A stretch of 64,000 nucleotides of DNA from NCBI RefSeq assembly GCF_009856825.1, contig NZ_WVTD01000011.1, positions 1 to 64,000 of the forward strand, written 5' to 3'. Each line of letters opens with the position of its first letter. The stretch's first letter is position 1. This document shows, one piece after another, positions 10,120 through 19,396 of the stretch. A program made the translations under genes and the position numbers. The notes beneath the pieces are model-generated. The model was not told the origin of the DNA and did not search any database. It saw only the letters and a program-made list of their open reading frames with translations. This DNA is from Novosphingobium silvae. GTDB lineage: Bacteria; Pseudomonadota; Alphaproteobacteria; Sphingomonadales; Sphingomonadaceae.

Positions 10120-10815
10120 ATGGGTCATAAGAGCAATCCGATCGGTCTGCGCCTGCAGATCAACCGTACCTGGGACAGCCGCTGGTTCGCGGAAGGCCGG
10201 GACTACGGCAAGCTGCTTGAGGAAGACCTCAAGATCCGCAAGTCGATCATGGAGAGCCTGCCGCAGGCTGCGATCTCCAAGGTCGTCATCGAGCGTCCGG
10301 CCAAGCTGTGCCGCATCTCGATCTACGCGGCCCGTCCCGGTGTGATCATCGGCAAGAAGGGTGCGGACATCGAGAAGCTGCGCAAGCAGCTGTCGTCGAT
10401 GACCTCGAGCGAGGTGAAGCTGAACATCGTCGAGATCCGCAAGCCGGAAGTCGACGCCAAGCTCATCGCCCAGGGCATCGCGGACCAGCTGATCCGCCGC
10501 GTGGCGTTCCGCCGTGCGATGAAGCGCGCGATGCAGTCCGCCATCCGTCTTGGCGCCGAGGGCATCAAGATCATGTGCGGCGGTCGTCTCGGCGGCGCCG
10601 AGATCGCCCGCGTCGAGCAGTACCGTGAAGGCCGCGTGCCGCTTCACACGCTGCGTGCGAACATCGACTACGCTGAAGCCGAGGCGCTGACCGCGTACGG
10701 CATCATCGGCATCAAGGTCTGGGTCTTCAAGGGTGAGATCCTGGGCCACGACCCGACGGCGCAGGACCGACTGATGATGGAGGCTCAGACCTCCGGCGTC
10801 CGTCCGGCCCGTTGA
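10120..10815 (+). CDS. rpsC: 30S ribosomal protein S3
   Basis: S3 is part of the mRNA entry channel and helicase together with S4 and S5. The 231-residue product starts [24 protein letters not shown] domain is present with [19 protein letters not shown] at about residues 68-86, and the C-terminal domain carries [32 protein letters not shown]. It follows rplV by 3 nt. Confidence 0.98.
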   Translation: MGHKSNPIGLRLQINRTWDSRWFAEGRDYGKLLEEDLKIRKSIMESLPQAAISKVVIERPAKLCRISIYAARPGVIIGKKGADIEKLRKQLSSMTSSEVKLNIVEIRKPEVDAKLIAQGIADQLIRRVAFRRAMKRAMQSAIRLGAEGIKIMCGGRLGGAEIARVEQYREGRVPLHTLRANIDYAEAEALTAYGIIGIKVWVFKGEILGHDPTAQDRLMMEAQTSGVRPAR

Positions 10816-10835
10816 GCCCAGGATAGAGAAGCACC

Positions 10836-11270
10836 ATGCTGCAACCGAAAAAGACCAAGTTCCGCAAGGCCTTCAAGGGCCGGATCAAGGGCGATGCCAA
10901 GGGTGGCACCGACCTGAACTTCGGCTCGTATGGCCTCAAGGCCATGGAGCCCGAGCGGATCACCGCCCGCCAGATCGAAGCGGCTCGCCGCGCGATCACG
11001 CGTCACATCAAGCGCCAGGGCCGCCTCTGGATCCGCGTCTTCCCCGACGTGCCGGTTTCGAAGAAGCCTGCAGAAGTCCGTCAGGGCAAGGGCAAGGGTT
11101 CGGTCGAATACTGGGCGGCCCGCGTTAAGCCCGGCCGCATCCTGTTCGAGCTCGACGGCGTTGCCGGTCCGCTCGCGGCCGAGGCCTTCAGCCGCGCTGC
11201 GATGAAGCTGCCGATCAAGACCAAGGTCGTTGCCCGTCTCGGCGACACCTCGCACCTTGGCGCCGAGTAA
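10836..11270 (+). CDS. rplP: 50S ribosomal protein L16
   Basis: L16 is a late-assembly protein that helps position A-site tRNA. The 144-residue product has the standard start [15 protein letters not shown], followed by [32 protein letters not shown] and [23 protein letters not shown]. The last about six residues (HLGAE) extend slightly beyond the E. coli protein. A 20-nt gap separates it from rpsC. Confidence 0.98.
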   Translation: MLQPKKTKFRKAFKGRIKGDAKGGTDLNFGSYGLKAMEPERITARQIEAARRAITRHIKRQGRLWIRVFPDVPVSKKPAEVRQGKGKGSVEYWAARVKPGRILFELDGVAGPLAAEAFSRAAMKLPIKTKVVARLGDTSHLGAE

Positions 11271-11281
11271 GGAAGTCCATC

Positions 11282-11488
11282 ATGGCAAACAAGATCGAGG
11301 ACCTTCGCGCCAAGACCGACGACCAGCTCACCGCTGATCTGGTCGATCTGAAGCGCGAGCAGTTCAACCTGCGTTTCCAGGCCGCCACGAGCCAGCTCGA
11401 GGCCCCGGCACGTATCAAGGAAGTCCGTCGCGACATCGCCCGCATCAAGACGCTCCAGGCCGAGCGTTCCGCCGCGGCGAAGGCGTAA
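11282..11488 (+). CDS. rpmC: 50S ribosomal protein L29
   Basis: L29 is a small helical-hairpin protein at the exit tunnel, adjacent to L23. The 68-residue product has [35 protein letters not shown] and [19 protein letters not shown], the typical two-helix pattern. It is spaced 11 nt from rplP and 12 nt from rpsQ. Confidence 0.97.
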   Translation: MANKIEDLRAKTDDQLTADLVDLKREQFNLRFQAATSQLEAPARIKEVRRDIARIKTLQAERSAAAKA

Positions 11489-11500
11489 GGAGAAGCAACG

Positions 11501-11770
11501 ATGCCCAAGCGTATTCTGACCGGGACCGTCGTCTCCGACAAGACGGACAAGACCGTGACCGTGCTCGTCGAGCGCAAGGTGAAGCACCCCCTCTACGGGA
11601 AGATCATCCGCCGCTCGAAGAAGTACCACGCTCACGACGAGGAAAACGTCTTCAAGACCGGCGAGCGTGTCCGGATCGAGGAGACCGCTCCCTACTCGAA
11701 GACCAAGACCTGGAAGGTTCTTGACCGTCTTCAGGCGAGCAAGGGTACGGCGTTCGAGGCCGAGGTCTGA
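11501..11770 (+). CDS. rpsQ: 30S ribosomal protein S17
   Basis: S17 is a primary 16S rRNA binding OB-fold protein of the 30S body. The 89-residue product starts [20 protein letters not shown] and carries [19 protein letters not shown] plus [26 protein letters not shown] precedes the ATG. It ends the S10 group; a 196-nt spacer with a terminator-like hairpin follows before rplN. Confidence 0.97.
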   Translation: MPKRILTGTVVSDKTDKTVTVLVERKVKHPLYGKIIRRSKKYHAHDEENVFKTGERVRIEETAPYSKTKTWKVLDRLQASKGTAFEAEV

Positions 11771-11891
11771 GACCCCGGTCGAGATCGGGGCCGGGGGCTG
11801 ATGTCTCCGGCTCTGGCCTTGCCTGACACGAGTGTTGACCTTCGCGGGTGAATGCGGCAAAGGGCCGCCTTCGCCCGCGCAGGGCGACTCG

Positions 11892-11916
11892 GGCCTCTTC
11901 GGGGGCCTGTATTTTT
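11892..11916 (+). terminator. Terminator or attenuator between S10 and spc groups
   Basis: GGCCTC (11892-11897), a TTCG loop and GGGGCC (11902-11907) form a six-pair hairpin with one T-G wobble, followed by TGTATTTTTA. A second weaker hairpin, CCCCG...CGGGG, lies at 11773-11790. The layout suggests partial termination after rpsQ. Confidence 0.5.
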
Positions 11917-11966
11917 AGGAACTGCCGGACTGGTTCCGGCAAGCCAGATGAGAAGGACCCGGATCG

Positions 11967-12335
11967 ATGATCCAGATGCAATCCAATCTCGACGTGGCGG
12001 ACAACAGCGGCGCGAAGCGCGTCCAGTGCATCAAGGTGCTGGGTGGCTCGAAGCGTCGGTTCGCAGGCGTCGGCGACATCATCGTGGTGTCGGTGAAGGA
12101 AGCGCAGCCCCGTGCCCGCGTCAAGAAGGGCGACGTGCATCGCGCCGTGATCGTGCGTACCCGCAAGGACGTACGTCGTGCCGATGGCAGCGTCATCCGC
12201 TTCGACGGCAACGCCGCCGTGCTGATCAACAAGAACGAGGAGCCGATCGGCACCCGTATCTTCGGCCCCGTCGTGCGCGAGCTGCGCGGCAAGGGTTTCA
12301 TGAAGATCATCTCGCTCGCTCCGGAGGTGCTGTAA
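11967..12335 (+). CDS. rplN: 50S ribosomal protein L14
   Basis: L14 binds 23S rRNA at the subunit interface and contacts the silencing factor RsfS and 16S rRNA. The 122-residue product begins [30 protein letters not shown] and ends [12 protein letters not shown], the standard form. It opens the spc group after the 196-nt spacer. Its TAA overlaps the ATG of rplX by one base. Confidence 0.98.
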   Translation: MIQMQSNLDVADNSGAKRVQCIKVLGGSKRRFAGVGDIIVVSVKEAQPRARVKKGDVHRAVIVRTRKDVRRADGSVIRFDGNAAVLINKNEEPIGTRIFGPVVRELRGKGFMKIISLAPEVL

Positions 12336-12652
12336 TGGCTGCCGCGAAGATCAAGAAGGGTGATGCCGTCGTCGTCCTGTCCGGCAAGGACAAGGGCCGC
12401 ACCGGCACCGTGCTCCAGGTCCTTCCCAAGGACGGCAAGGTCGTGGTCGAGGGCGTGAACGTCGCCACCAAGCACCGCAAGCCGACCCAGGCGAACCCGC
12501 AGGGCGGCATCGACCGCGTTGCCGCGCCGATGGCGATCAGCAAGGTCGCCGTGGCGGACAAGGACGGCAAGCCCACCCGCGTGCGCTTTGAAACCAAGGA
12601 CGGCAAGAAGGTCCGCGTGGCCGTGAAGTCCGGGGAGACGATCGATGGCTGA
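12335..12652 (+). CDS. rplX: 50S ribosomal protein L24
   Basis: L24 is an assembly-initiating KOW-domain protein. The 105-residue product has the KOW segment [26 protein letters not shown] at about 5-30 and [22 protein letters not shown] start it at the ATG at 12335 that overlaps the rplN stop; the longer open frame upstream is only the rplN alternate frame. It overlaps rplE by 8 nt. Confidence 0.97.
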   Translation: MAAAKIKKGDAVVVLSGKDKGRTGTVLQVLPKDGKVVVEGVNVATKHRKPTQANPQGGIDRVAAPMAISKVAVADKDGKPTRVRFETKDGKKVRVAVKSGETIDG

Positions 12653-13226
12653 GCAGTACACTCCGCGTCTGCGCTCGAAGTACGACGCCGAAATCGCGAA
12701 GGCTATGACCGAGAAGTTCGGTTACAAGAACGTGATGGAAGTTCCCAAGATCGAGAAGATCACGCTCAACATGGGCGTCGGCGAGGCGAGCCAGGACAAG
12801 AAGAAGGTCCAGACCGCCGCTGCCGAGATGGAAGCCATCGCCGGCCAGAAGCCCGTCATCACCAAGGCCCGCAAGTCGATCGCGCAGTTCAAGCTGCGTG
12901 AAGGCATGCCGATCGGCTGCAAGGTGACGCTCCGTCGCGAGCGCATGTACGAGTTCCTCGACCGTCTCGTGACGATCGCGATGCCCCGCATCCGCGACTT
13001 CCGTGGCCTCAATCCCAAGTCGTTCGACGGCCGTGGCAACTACGCCATGGGCCTGAAGGAGCAGATCATCTTCCCGGAGATCAGCTACGACAAGATCGAC
13101 AAGGTACGTGGCATGGATATCATCGTCACCACCACCGCGAAGACCGACGAGGAAGCGCGCGAGCTGCTGCGCCTGTTCGGTTTCCCGTTCCCGGCTGAAG
13201 AGTCGGAACAGAAGGAAGCGGCGTGA
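12645..13226 (+). CDS. rplE: 50S ribosomal protein L5
   Basis: L5 binds 5S rRNA and forms an intersubunit bridge with S13. The 193-residue product shows [16 protein letters not shown] at about 30-45, the P-site loop with [17 protein letters not shown], and [24 protein letters not shown]. An extra acidic tail ([10 protein letters not shown]) follows the usual end. Its start overlaps rplX by 8 nt. Confidence 0.98.
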   Translation: MAEQYTPRLRSKYDAEIAKAMTEKFGYKNVMEVPKIEKITLNMGVGEASQDKKKVQTAAAEMEAIAGQKPVITKARKSIAQFKLREGMPIGCKVTLRRERMYEFLDRLVTIAMPRIRDFRGLNPKSFDGRGNYAMGLKEQIIFPEISYDKIDKVRGMDIIVTTTAKTDEEARELLRLFGFPFPAEESEQKEAA

Positions 13227-13252
13227 GCCGCTGAGGAAGAGAGCTTAAGTCC

Positions 13253-13558
13253 ATGGCGAAACTGAGTTCCGTGAACAAGAACGAGCGTCGCAAGAAGCTC
13301 GTGAAGAAGTACGCAGGCAAGTACGAGCGCCTCAAGGCGGTCGCTGCCGACGAGTCGCTCGAAGAAACCGAGCGCCTTATCGCTCGCCTGAAGCTGGCGG
13401 AGATCCCGCGCAACGCCAATCCCACCCGGATTCGCAACCGTTGCGCGACGACCGGCCGTCCGCGTGGTTACTACCGCAAGTTCGGCCTTTGCCGCATCGA
13501 GCTGCGTGATCTTGCCAACAAGGGCATGATCCCCGGCGTGACGAAGTCGAGCTGGTAA
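13253..13558 (+). CDS. rpsN: 30S ribosomal protein S14 (zinc-independent type)
   Basis: S14 completes the 30S head near S3 and S10. The product is 101 residues, the long form. The zinc-finger region reads [23 protein letters not shown] and lacks the CxxC pairs, so this is the zinc-free C-minus paralogue. The gene lies in its normal place between rplE and rpsH, 26 nt after rplE. Confidence 0.97.
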   Translation: MAKLSSVNKNERRKKLVKKYAGKYERLKAVAADESLEETERLIARLKLAEIPRNANPTRIRNRCATTGRPRGYYRKFGLCRIELRDLANKGMIPGVTKSSW

Positions 13559-13570
13559 GGGTTAGAAGCA

Positions 13571-13966
13571 ATGGCATTGACCGATCCCCTGGGTGATATG
13601 CTCACCCGCATCCGCAACGGCCAGCAGGCGAAGAAGGACTCCGTCCTGTCGCCGGCCTCGAAGCTGCGTGCGCGCGTCCTGGAAGTGCTTCAGCGCGAGG
13701 GCTACATCCGTGGCTTCTCCGACGACGCCACCGGTGCGCACCCGCAGCTTCGCATCGAGCTCAAGTACTTCGAGGGCGAACCCGCCATCAAGCACATCGC
13801 TCGCGTCTCCAAGCCGGGCCGCCGCGTCTACTCGGGTTCCAAGGAACTTCCGATCGTGCGCAACGGCCTTGGCATCACCATCGTCTCGACGCCCCGCGGC
13901 GTGCTTTCGGATGCCGAAGCCCGCACGCAGAACGTCGGCGGCGAAGTGCTGGCGGAGGTCTTCTGA
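13571..13966 (+). CDS. rpsH: 30S ribosomal protein S8
   Basis: S8 is a primary binder of the 16S rRNA central domain. The 131-residue product starts [17 protein letters not shown] and ends with the conserved [19 protein letters not shown]...GGEVLAEVF. In E. coli S8 represses the spc operon by binding near rplE; I could not identify that site here. Its stop overlaps the rplF start by one base. Confidence 0.98.
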   Translation: MALTDPLGDMLTRIRNGQQAKKDSVLSPASKLRARVLEVLQREGYIRGFSDDATGAHPQLRIELKYFEGEPAIKHIARVSKPGRRVYSGSKELPIVRNGLGITIVSTPRGVLSDAEARTQNVGGEVLAEVF

Positions 13967-14499
13967 TGAGCCGCATCGGTAAGAAGCCGGTCGCGATCCC
14001 TGGCGGGGTCACGGCCAAGATCGAGAACGGCGTCCTGTCCGTAAAGGGTCCCAAGGGCACCCTGACCATGGGTCTGTCCGACCAGGTCACCTACTCCGTC
14101 GACGAGGCAACCGTCGCCGTGCAGCCGATCAACCAGTCGAAGCAGGCCCGCAGCCACTGGGGCATGCAGCGCACTCTCGTGTCGAACCTGATGGAAGGCG
14201 TGACCAACGGCTTCACCAAGGTCCTCGACATCAAGGGCGTCGGCTACCGTGCGACGGCTCAGGGCAAGAACCTGAAGCTGCAGCTCGGCTACTCGCATGA
14301 CGTTGACATCGCCGTGCCGGAAGGCATCGAGATCAAGACCCCGGACAACACGACGGTCGAGATTTCGGGCATCGACAAGCAGAAGGTCGGCCAGATCGCG
14401 GCCGAGATCCGTCGCTGGCGCAAGCCCGAGCCTTACAAGGGCAAGGGTATCGCGTATCGTGGCGAGTTCATCTTCCGTAAGGAAGGGAAGAAGAAGTAA
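13966..14499 (+). CDS. rplF: 50S ribosomal protein L6
   Basis: L6 is a two-domain 23S rRNA binder near the factor-binding stalk base. The 177-residue product has [14 protein letters not shown] at the start, [19 protein letters not shown] in the middle and the rRNA-binding [20 protein letters not shown] near the end. It overlaps both rpsH and rplR by one base (TGATG/TAATG). Confidence 0.98.
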   Translation: MSRIGKKPVAIPGGVTAKIENGVLSVKGPKGTLTMGLSDQVTYSVDEATVAVQPINQSKQARSHWGMQRTLVSNLMEGVTNGFTKVLDIKGVGYRATAQGKNLKLQLGYSHDVDIAVPEGIEIKTPDNTTVEISGIDKQKVGQIAAEIRRWRKPEPYKGKGIAYRGEFIFRKEGKKK

Positions 14500-14837
14500 T
14501 GGCAAAGCTGTCTCTCTTCGCACGCCGCGCTCGCCGCGTACGCACTGCGCTCAAGGCCCGCTCGGGCGGCCGTCCGCGTCTGTCGGTGCATCGCACCGGC
14601 CGTCACATCTACGCGCAGATCATCGACGATGCACAGGGCCGCACGGTCGCCGCAGCCAACACGCTGGGCGCCAAGGGCACTGACATCGATGCCGCCACCC
14701 GCGTTGGCAAGGAACTCGCCGAGGCCGCCAAGAACGCTGGCATCACCTCGGTCGTGTTCGATCGCGGCGGCTTCCTGTACCACGGTCGCGTCAAGGCGCT
14801 GGCCGAAGCCGCCCGTGAAGGCGGGCTGGAGTTCTGA
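14499..14837 (+). CDS. rplR: 50S ribosomal protein L18
   Basis: L18 binds 5S rRNA with L5 and L25 in the central protuberance. The 112-residue product carries [36 protein letters not shown] and the C-terminal [26 protein letters not shown]. Its start overlaps the rplF stop by one base and rpsE begins 2 nt after the stop. Confidence 0.98.
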   Translation: MAKLSLFARRARRVRTALKARSGGRPRLSVHRTGRHIYAQIIDDAQGRTVAAANTLGAKGTDIDAATRVGKELAEAAKNAGITSVVFDRGGFLYHGRVKALAEAAREGGLEF

Positions 14838-14839
14838 TC

Positions 14840-15574
14840 ATGGCAGACGAAATCAACAACGAACAGCCCATCGCGGCTGACGCGCCCCAGGGCGGCGTTC
14901 CGCACGACGGCGGCGGTCGCGAAGGCGGTCGTGGTCGTGGCGGCCGTGGCCGTGGTGGCAACGACCGCGGCGAACGTGGTGGCCGTGGCGGTCGCCGTGA
15001 CGATCGCCGTGGCGGTCCGCGCAACGAGGAAGAGCAGGGCGAGGAGCTCATCGAGAAGCTCGTCCACATCAACCGCGTTTCGAAGACCGTGAAGGGCGGC
15101 AAGCGCTTCGGCTTCGCAGCTCTGGTCGTCGTCGGTGACGGCAAGGGTCGCGTTGGCTTCGGTCACTCGAAGGCTCGCGAAGTGCCGGAAGCGATCACCA
15201 AGGCGACTGCTTCGGCCAAGAAGAAGATGATCCGCGTCGCGCTGAAGGAGGGTCGCACCCTCCATCACGACGGCAAGGGCCACTTCGGCGCAGGCAAGGT
15301 GAACGTGCGCACGGCTCCGGCCGGTACGGGCATCATCGCCGGTGGTCCGATGCGTGCCGTGTTCGAGAGCCTGGGCGTCGCCGACGTCGTGACCAAGTCG
15401 GTCGGCACTTCGAACCCGTACAACATGATCCGCGCCACCTTCGACGCGCTGACCAACCAGACTTCGCCGAAGTCGGTCGCGCAGCGTCGTGGCAAGAAGA
15501 TCGCGGACCTGCTCGGCCGCGGTGGTGCTTCCGAAGTGGAGGCCGAGGCCGCCGCAGAAGCCATCGTGGAGTAA
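14840..15574 (+). CDS. rpsE: 30S ribosomal protein S5 with an RGG-rich N-terminal extension
   Basis: S5 shapes the mRNA entry channel and decoding fidelity. The 244-residue product is about 75 residues longer than E. coli S5. Residues about 17-60 are almost pure Gly/Arg/Asp with many RGG and GRG repeats ([19 protein letters not shown], then [15 protein letters not shown]). The S5 core follows: double-stranded RNA-binding fold with [25 protein letters not shown], where the spectinomycin loop appears normal, and the C-terminal [13 protein letters not shown]. The tail adds an acidic [13 protein letters not shown]. The extension is in frame and follows the only good start. Confidence 0.97.
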   Translation: MADEINNEQPIAADAPQGGVPHDGGGREGGRGRGGRGRGGNDRGERGGRGGRRDDRRGGPRNEEEQGEELIEKLVHINRVSKTVKGGKRFGFAALVVVGDGKGRVGFGHSKAREVPEAITKATASAKKKMIRVALKEGRTLHHDGKGHFGAGKVNVRTAPAGTGIIAGGPMRAVFESLGVADVVTKSVGTSNPYNMIRATFDALTNQTSPKSVAQRRGKKIADLLGRGGASEVEAEAAAEAIVE

Positions 15575-15579
15575 GCGAC

Positions 15580-15756
15580 ATGGCCAAGATCAAGATCCAG
15601 CAGATCGGCTCGCCGATCCGTCGTCCCGAGAGCCAGAAGAAGATCCTCATCGGTCTGGGCCTTGGCAAGATGCACCGCATCGTGGAGCGTGAAGACACTC
15701 CCGAAGTGCGTGGCGCCATTGCCAAGCTGCCGCACATGGTGAAGATCGTCGACTGA
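15580..15756 (+). CDS. rpmD: 50S ribosomal protein L30
   Basis: L30 is a small 23S rRNA binder of the 50S subunit. The frame reads [20 protein letters not shown], then [19 protein letters not shown] and ends HMVKIVD, giving 58 residues, the bacterial norm. It starts 5 nt after rpsE. A strong terminator lies 33 nt after the stop, so the spc transcript appears to end here rather than continue to rplO. Confidence 0.95.
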   Translation: MAKIKIQQIGSPIRRPESQKKILIGLGLGKMHRIVEREDTPEVRGAIAKLPHMVKIVD

Positions 15757-15789
15757 TCCTTCTTAGGGATCGGCAGCGATGCCGGACAG

Positions 15790-15824
15790 GGCCTCGGTGG
15801 AAACACCGGGGCCTTTTCCGTTTG
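15790..15824 (+). terminator. Rho-independent terminator after rpmD
   Basis: GGCCTCGGTG (15790-15799), a GAAA loop and CACCGGGGCC (15804-15813) form ten pairs with one T-G wobble, followed by TTTTCCGTTT. It separates the spc ribosomal genes from the inserted lipoprotein gene. Confidence 0.85.
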
Positions 15825-15943
15825 AAGCAGCGCGATCTAAGGGGGTGCACAAGGGCTTCCCACCGTCGGTCGCTGTGCTATTCGCGGGCAGTTCCCCCCC
15901 GGGTCTAGGTCTGGGAACGCACATTTACATCCGAGGACTTTTC

Positions 15944-17143
15944 TTGAACCGCAAGCGACTACTGGCAGCCTCGTGTCTGACCCTGGCAGTGCTCGGGGTT
16001 GCGGCCTGCACGCAGGGTAAGCCGGAAGGCGATGTTCTGGTCGAGGGGACGTCGGTTTCCGCGTGCAACGATGGCCGGGCGGACACCACGTTTCTCGCCG
16101 CCATGCGGGAGAGCGACGCAGCCGTGCGCAAGGGCCTGGCGGAAGGCAGCGCCAACGCCGTGGCGGAGGCAAACAAGGCGCTCGATGCTGGCGACTTCAG
16201 GCTCGTGGGAGCGACCACGGCAACAGGCATTTCCACTGAACCCTACGGTGTGCAATGCCGGGTGCTGGGAGGGCTTTCTCCCTGGAGCATCCGCGCAATC
16301 GCCTTCGTTGCCGATGAGGCGGCAGCCCCCGGGAAGGTCGTGCCTGACGACACGGTGACGGGATTCGGGCGGCGGTACAACGCCGCGATGCTGGCAGACC
16401 CCCGCTATCCTTATGGCGACGTCTGCCGTGCTCTCGACAAGGCGGGACCGATGCCCGCGCTGCCCGACAACCAGGACGCCGGGATCGAGCAGCCCTACGG
16501 CTTTGCGGAACTTGGCACGGCGCGAATGGCGCACGGGCTGGGTGCGGCGGCCCGGCGGGGATCGGTGTCCGACATCGGGGTGCTGATCGAGCGTGAGAGG
16601 CAGGCCGTGAACACGCCTGACCTGTTCGGGCTTACGCCGCTCGCCTGGGCCGTTGCCTATCATCGCTGGCCCGCCGCCGAAGCGCTGCTGCGTGCCAAGG
16701 CAAGCCCGACAGGCGCAACCTGCCAGTCGGTGATCGACCGCGAATCGCCCCTGCAGGTGGCGCGTATCATGCGCTGGTACGGGATGATCCGACGCATGCG
16801 GCCGCTCGTTACCGAGGACGAGTTTGCGGCGCTGCGCCAGAAACCGAGATGGGACGATGCGAGCCTTTCAGAATTCAATCATGCTCTCACCGAGTTGAAG
16901 GAGCGCTATCGGGCGATCCTGCGCCGGCAGAATTTCTCTCGCCACGACCTCCTGTTCCAGGTGGACGAGCAGGGCAACACGACCGAATGCCGCATGGAGC
17001 CTGCCTCCGTTTCGCCGGGCTTCGACAAGGAACTGTGCGGTCTGGCGGTGGAAATCGTACGCTGGACGCCGGCTCGCGACGCCTTTGGCACTCGCGTGCC
17101 GGAGAGCGCGCGGCTTCTGGTGGGCTTTGGCGGCGGAAACTGA
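15944..17143 (+). CDS. Ankyrin-like lipoprotein with TonB-C-like end, inserted in the spc cluster
   Basis: The gene encodes a 399-residue exported lipoprotein. I choose the TTG at 15944 because CGAGGA lies 6 nt upstream and it gives a clean lipoprotein signal MNRKRLLAASCLTLAVLGVAAC with the lipobox cysteine at 22. A middle region at about 200-255 (HGLGAAARRGSVSDIGVLIE, then FGLTPLAWAVAYHRWPAAEALL) looks like two ankyrin repeats. The end at about 335-395 (FQVDEQGNTTECRMEPAS, then CGLAVEIVRWTPARDAFGTRVP) resembles the TonB C-terminal fold common in sphingomonad exported proteins. It stands between the rpmD terminator and rplO. Its function is unknown; a periplasmic protein-interaction role is inferred. 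Confidence 0.85.
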   Translation: MNRKRLLAASCLTLAVLGVAACTQGKPEGDVLVEGTSVSACNDGRADTTFLAAMRESDAAVRKGLAEGSANAVAEANKALDAGDFRLVGATTATGISTEPYGVQCRVLGGLSPWSIRAIAFVADEAAAPGKVVPDDTVTGFGRRYNAAMLADPRYPYGDVCRALDKAGPMPALPDNQDAGIEQPYGFAELGTARMAHGLGAAARRGSVSDIGVLIERERQAVNTPDLFGLTPLAWAVAYHRWPAAEALLRAKASPTGATCQSVIDRESPLQVARIMRWYGMIRRMRPLVTEDEFAALRQKPRWDDASLSEFNHALTELKERYRAILRRQNFSRHDLLFQVDEQGNTTECRMEPASVSPGFDKELCGLAVEIVRWTPARDAFGTRVPESARLLVGFGGGN

Positions 17144-17244
17144 ATTTCCGGGCGGTCGCCGATTCCATGCGTGACATTGCGGCCACGTTCGTCTAACGGC
17201 GCCGCTTCCTATCAGCGCGACAAAAGCGAAAGCGAGTGCAAGAC

Positions 17245-17724
17245 ATGAAACTGAATGACATCCGCGACAACTCCGGCGCCCGTCACCGCCGTATCCGCGT
17301 CGGACGCGGCATCGGCTCGGGCAAGGGCAAGACTGCCGGTCGCGGCCAGAAGGGCGCCAAGGCACGTTCCGGCGTCTCGATCAACGGCTTCGAAGGCGGC
17401 CAGATGCCGCTTCACATGCGTCTTCCCAAGCGCGGCTTCTCGAACAAGAAGTTCGCCAAGGACTACGCGGAAGTGAACCTCGGCCTCGTTCAGAAGGCCA
17501 TTGAGGCCGGCAAGCTCGACGCTGCTGGCGTCATCGACCATTCGGCCCTGAAGGCTGCTGGTCTTGCCCGTGGCGGCAAGGACGGCGTGCGCCTGCTGGG
17601 CAAGGGTGAACTGACCGCCAAGGTGACTTTCAACGTCGCCGGCGCATCGGGCGGTGCAGTCGCCGCCGTCGAGAAGGCCGGTGGCTCGGTCATTCTTCCC
17701 GCAAAGGAAGAAGCTGCGGCCTGA
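17245..17724 (+). CDS. rplO: 50S ribosomal protein L15
   Basis: L15 is a late-assembly 50S protein. The 159-residue product begins [21 protein letters not shown] and contains the Gly-rich [20 protein letters not shown] and the conserved [18 protein letters not shown] start at the ATG at 17245; a GTG three codons earlier is also possible. It is separated from rpmD by the lipoprotein gene and from secY by a 253-nt spacer with a hairpin. Confidence 0.96.
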   Translation: MKLNDIRDNSGARHRRIRVGRGIGSGKGKTAGRGQKGAKARSGVSINGFEGGQMPLHMRLPKRGFSNKKFAKDYAEVNLGLVQKAIEAGKLDAAGVIDHSALKAAGLARGGKDGVRLLGKGELTAKVTFNVAGASGGAVAAVEKAGGSVILPAKEEAAA

Positions 17725-17751
17725 GGCCGGGCGACAGTTCCAAGCCAAACG

Positions 17752-17783
17752 GAGAGGGCGGGCGCCAGGCGCTTCGCCCTCTC
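17752..17783 (+). terminator. Stem-loop after rplO
   Basis: GAGAGGGCG (17752-17760) and CGCCCTCTC (17775-17783) form a nine-pair stem; the loop itself contains GCGCC-A-GGCGC. Only TTGCT follows, so termination may be weak and some transcription may reach secY. Confidence 0.5.
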
Positions 17784-17977
17784 TTGCTATCGGAGCCGGC
17801 TTCTCGCCGCGCACCCAGTGGTGCCCGCGTGACACATGGGCGCCCAATTCGGAACGCGAAGGCCTTTCAGACATCGCTGCAATGTCTATATGGCCAGTTT
17901 CCTTCCAAGGTTCGACAAGGCAGGCCACAGCCGCTAAGGGCGAATCCGATTAGATCATTCGAGGCTTCCACACAGTC

Positions 17978-19345
17978 ATGGCTTCCCGCGCCGACAACAT
18001 TGCCAGTACGCTGAGCCTGGCCAATTTCTCCAAGGCGACCGAGCTGAAGAACCGCATCTGGTTCACTATCGGCGCGCTGATCGTGTTCCGCTTCCTGAGC
18101 TTCGTGCCGCTGCCGGGCGTGAACCCGCTGATCCTCGAATCGCTCTACAGCCAGACGCAGGGTGGCATCCTCGACCTGTTCAACACCTTCTCGGGCGGTT
18201 CGCTTTCGCGCATGAGCCTCATCGCTCTTGGCGTGATGCCCTACATCACCGCCTCGATCGTAGTGCAGCTTGCCGCCTCGCTTCACCCCGCTCTCGTGGC
18301 GCTGAAGAAGGAAGGCGAAGCCGGTCGCAAGAAGCTGAACCAGTACACCCGCTACGGCACGGTCGGCCTCTGTGCGCTGCAGGGCTACTTCCTGGCGGTC
18401 AGCCTCGAAGCCTATGGAGCGTCGAGCGGGCTGCAGGCCGTGGTCGATCCGGGCATCCTGTTCCGCATCGGCGCGGTCATCAGCCTGGTGGGCGGCACGA
18501 TGTTCCTGCTGTGGCTGGGCGAGCAGATTACGTCGCGCGGCATCGGCAACGGCGTCTCGCTCATCATCATGGCGGGCATCGTCGCGCAGATGCCGACCTT
18601 CGCCAGCAACCTGGGCCAGGCCTACTCCGCAGGGGACACGGGCACGATCCTGATCATCGGCCTGATCGCTCTGCTGATCGCCATGATCCTGATGATCTGC
18701 TTCTGCGAGCGCGCCACCCGCCGCCTGCTGATCCAGTATCCCAAGCGCGCGACCCAACGCGGCATGATGCAGGCCGATCGCAGCCACCTGCCGCTCAAGA
18801 TCAACACCGCGGGCGTAATTCCCCCGATCTTCGCGAGCTCGCTGCTGCTGCTGCCGCTCACCATCACCCAGTTCGCCGGCAATTCGCTGACGCCGGACTC
18901 GACGATGGGCAAGGTCGTCGTCACGCTCAACCAGTACCTCGGCCACGGGAAGCCGCTCTACATGCTGCTTTACGCGGCAGGCATCGTATTCTTCTGTTTC
19001 TTCTACACCGCCGTGGTGTTCAACCCGGAAGAAACCTCGGAGAACCTGAAGAAGAATGGCGGCTTCATCCCGGGCATTCGTCCGGGCAAGAACACGGCCA
19101 CTTATCTGGACTATGTTCTCACGCGGATCACGGTCATCGGCGCGATCTACCTGACCATCGTATGTACGGTGCCTGAGTACTTCCTGTCGATGACGGGCTT
19201 GCCGCTGCTGTTCATGGGTGGCACGAGTCTGCTGATTGTCGTGAACGTCACTGTCGATACGATCACCCAGATCCAGTCGCACCTGCTGGCGCATCAGTAC
19301 GGCGATCTCATCAAGAAGGCGAAGCTGAAGGGTCGCCTGCGCTGA
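17978..19345 (+). CDS. secY: Protein translocase subunit SecY
   Basis: SecY forms the inner-membrane pore of the Sec translocon with SecE and SecG. The 455-residue product has about ten transmembrane helices. Conserved landmarks include ELKNRIWFTIGALIVFRFLSFVPLPGV in helix 1, GGSLSRMSLIALGVMPYITASIVVQL in the plug/helix 2 region, and EQITSRGIGNGVSLII around helix 5. A 253-nt spacer separates it from rplO, so it may have its own promoter. adk follows by 51 nt, the common secY-adk pairing. Confidence 0.98.
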   Translation: MASRADNIASTLSLANFSKATELKNRIWFTIGALIVFRFLSFVPLPGVNPLILESLYSQTQGGILDLFNTFSGGSLSRMSLIALGVMPYITASIVVQLAASLHPALVALKKEGEAGRKKLNQYTRYGTVGLCALQGYFLAVSLEAYGASSGLQAVVDPGILFRIGAVISLVGGTMFLLWLGEQITSRGIGNGVSLIIMAGIVAQMPTFASNLGQAYSAGDTGTILIIGLIALLIAMILMICFCERATRRLLIQYPKRATQRGMMQADRSHLPLKINTAGVIPPIFASSLLLLPLTITQFAGNSLTPDSTMGKVVVTLNQYLGHGKPLYMLLYAAGIVFFCFFYTAVVFNPEETSENLKKNGGFIPGIRPGKNTATYLDYVLTRITVIGAIYLTIVCTVPEYFLSMTGLPLLFMGGTSLLIVVNVTVDTITQIQSHLLAHQYGDLIKKAKLKGRLR

Positions 19346-19396
19346 AGGCATTTCGCGCATCGAAACGCGCGGAAGTGAATTTGAGGGGGTAAAGGC

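Noticed and set aside
13430-13510. S14 as a zinc-ribbon protein
   Set aside because: Only two isolated cysteines are present; it is the 101-residue zinc-free type.
14920-15030. Repeated CGTGG/GGCCG units as a DNA repeat or CRISPR-like array
   Set aside because: They are in frame and encode the RGG tail of S5; units are not regularly spaced.
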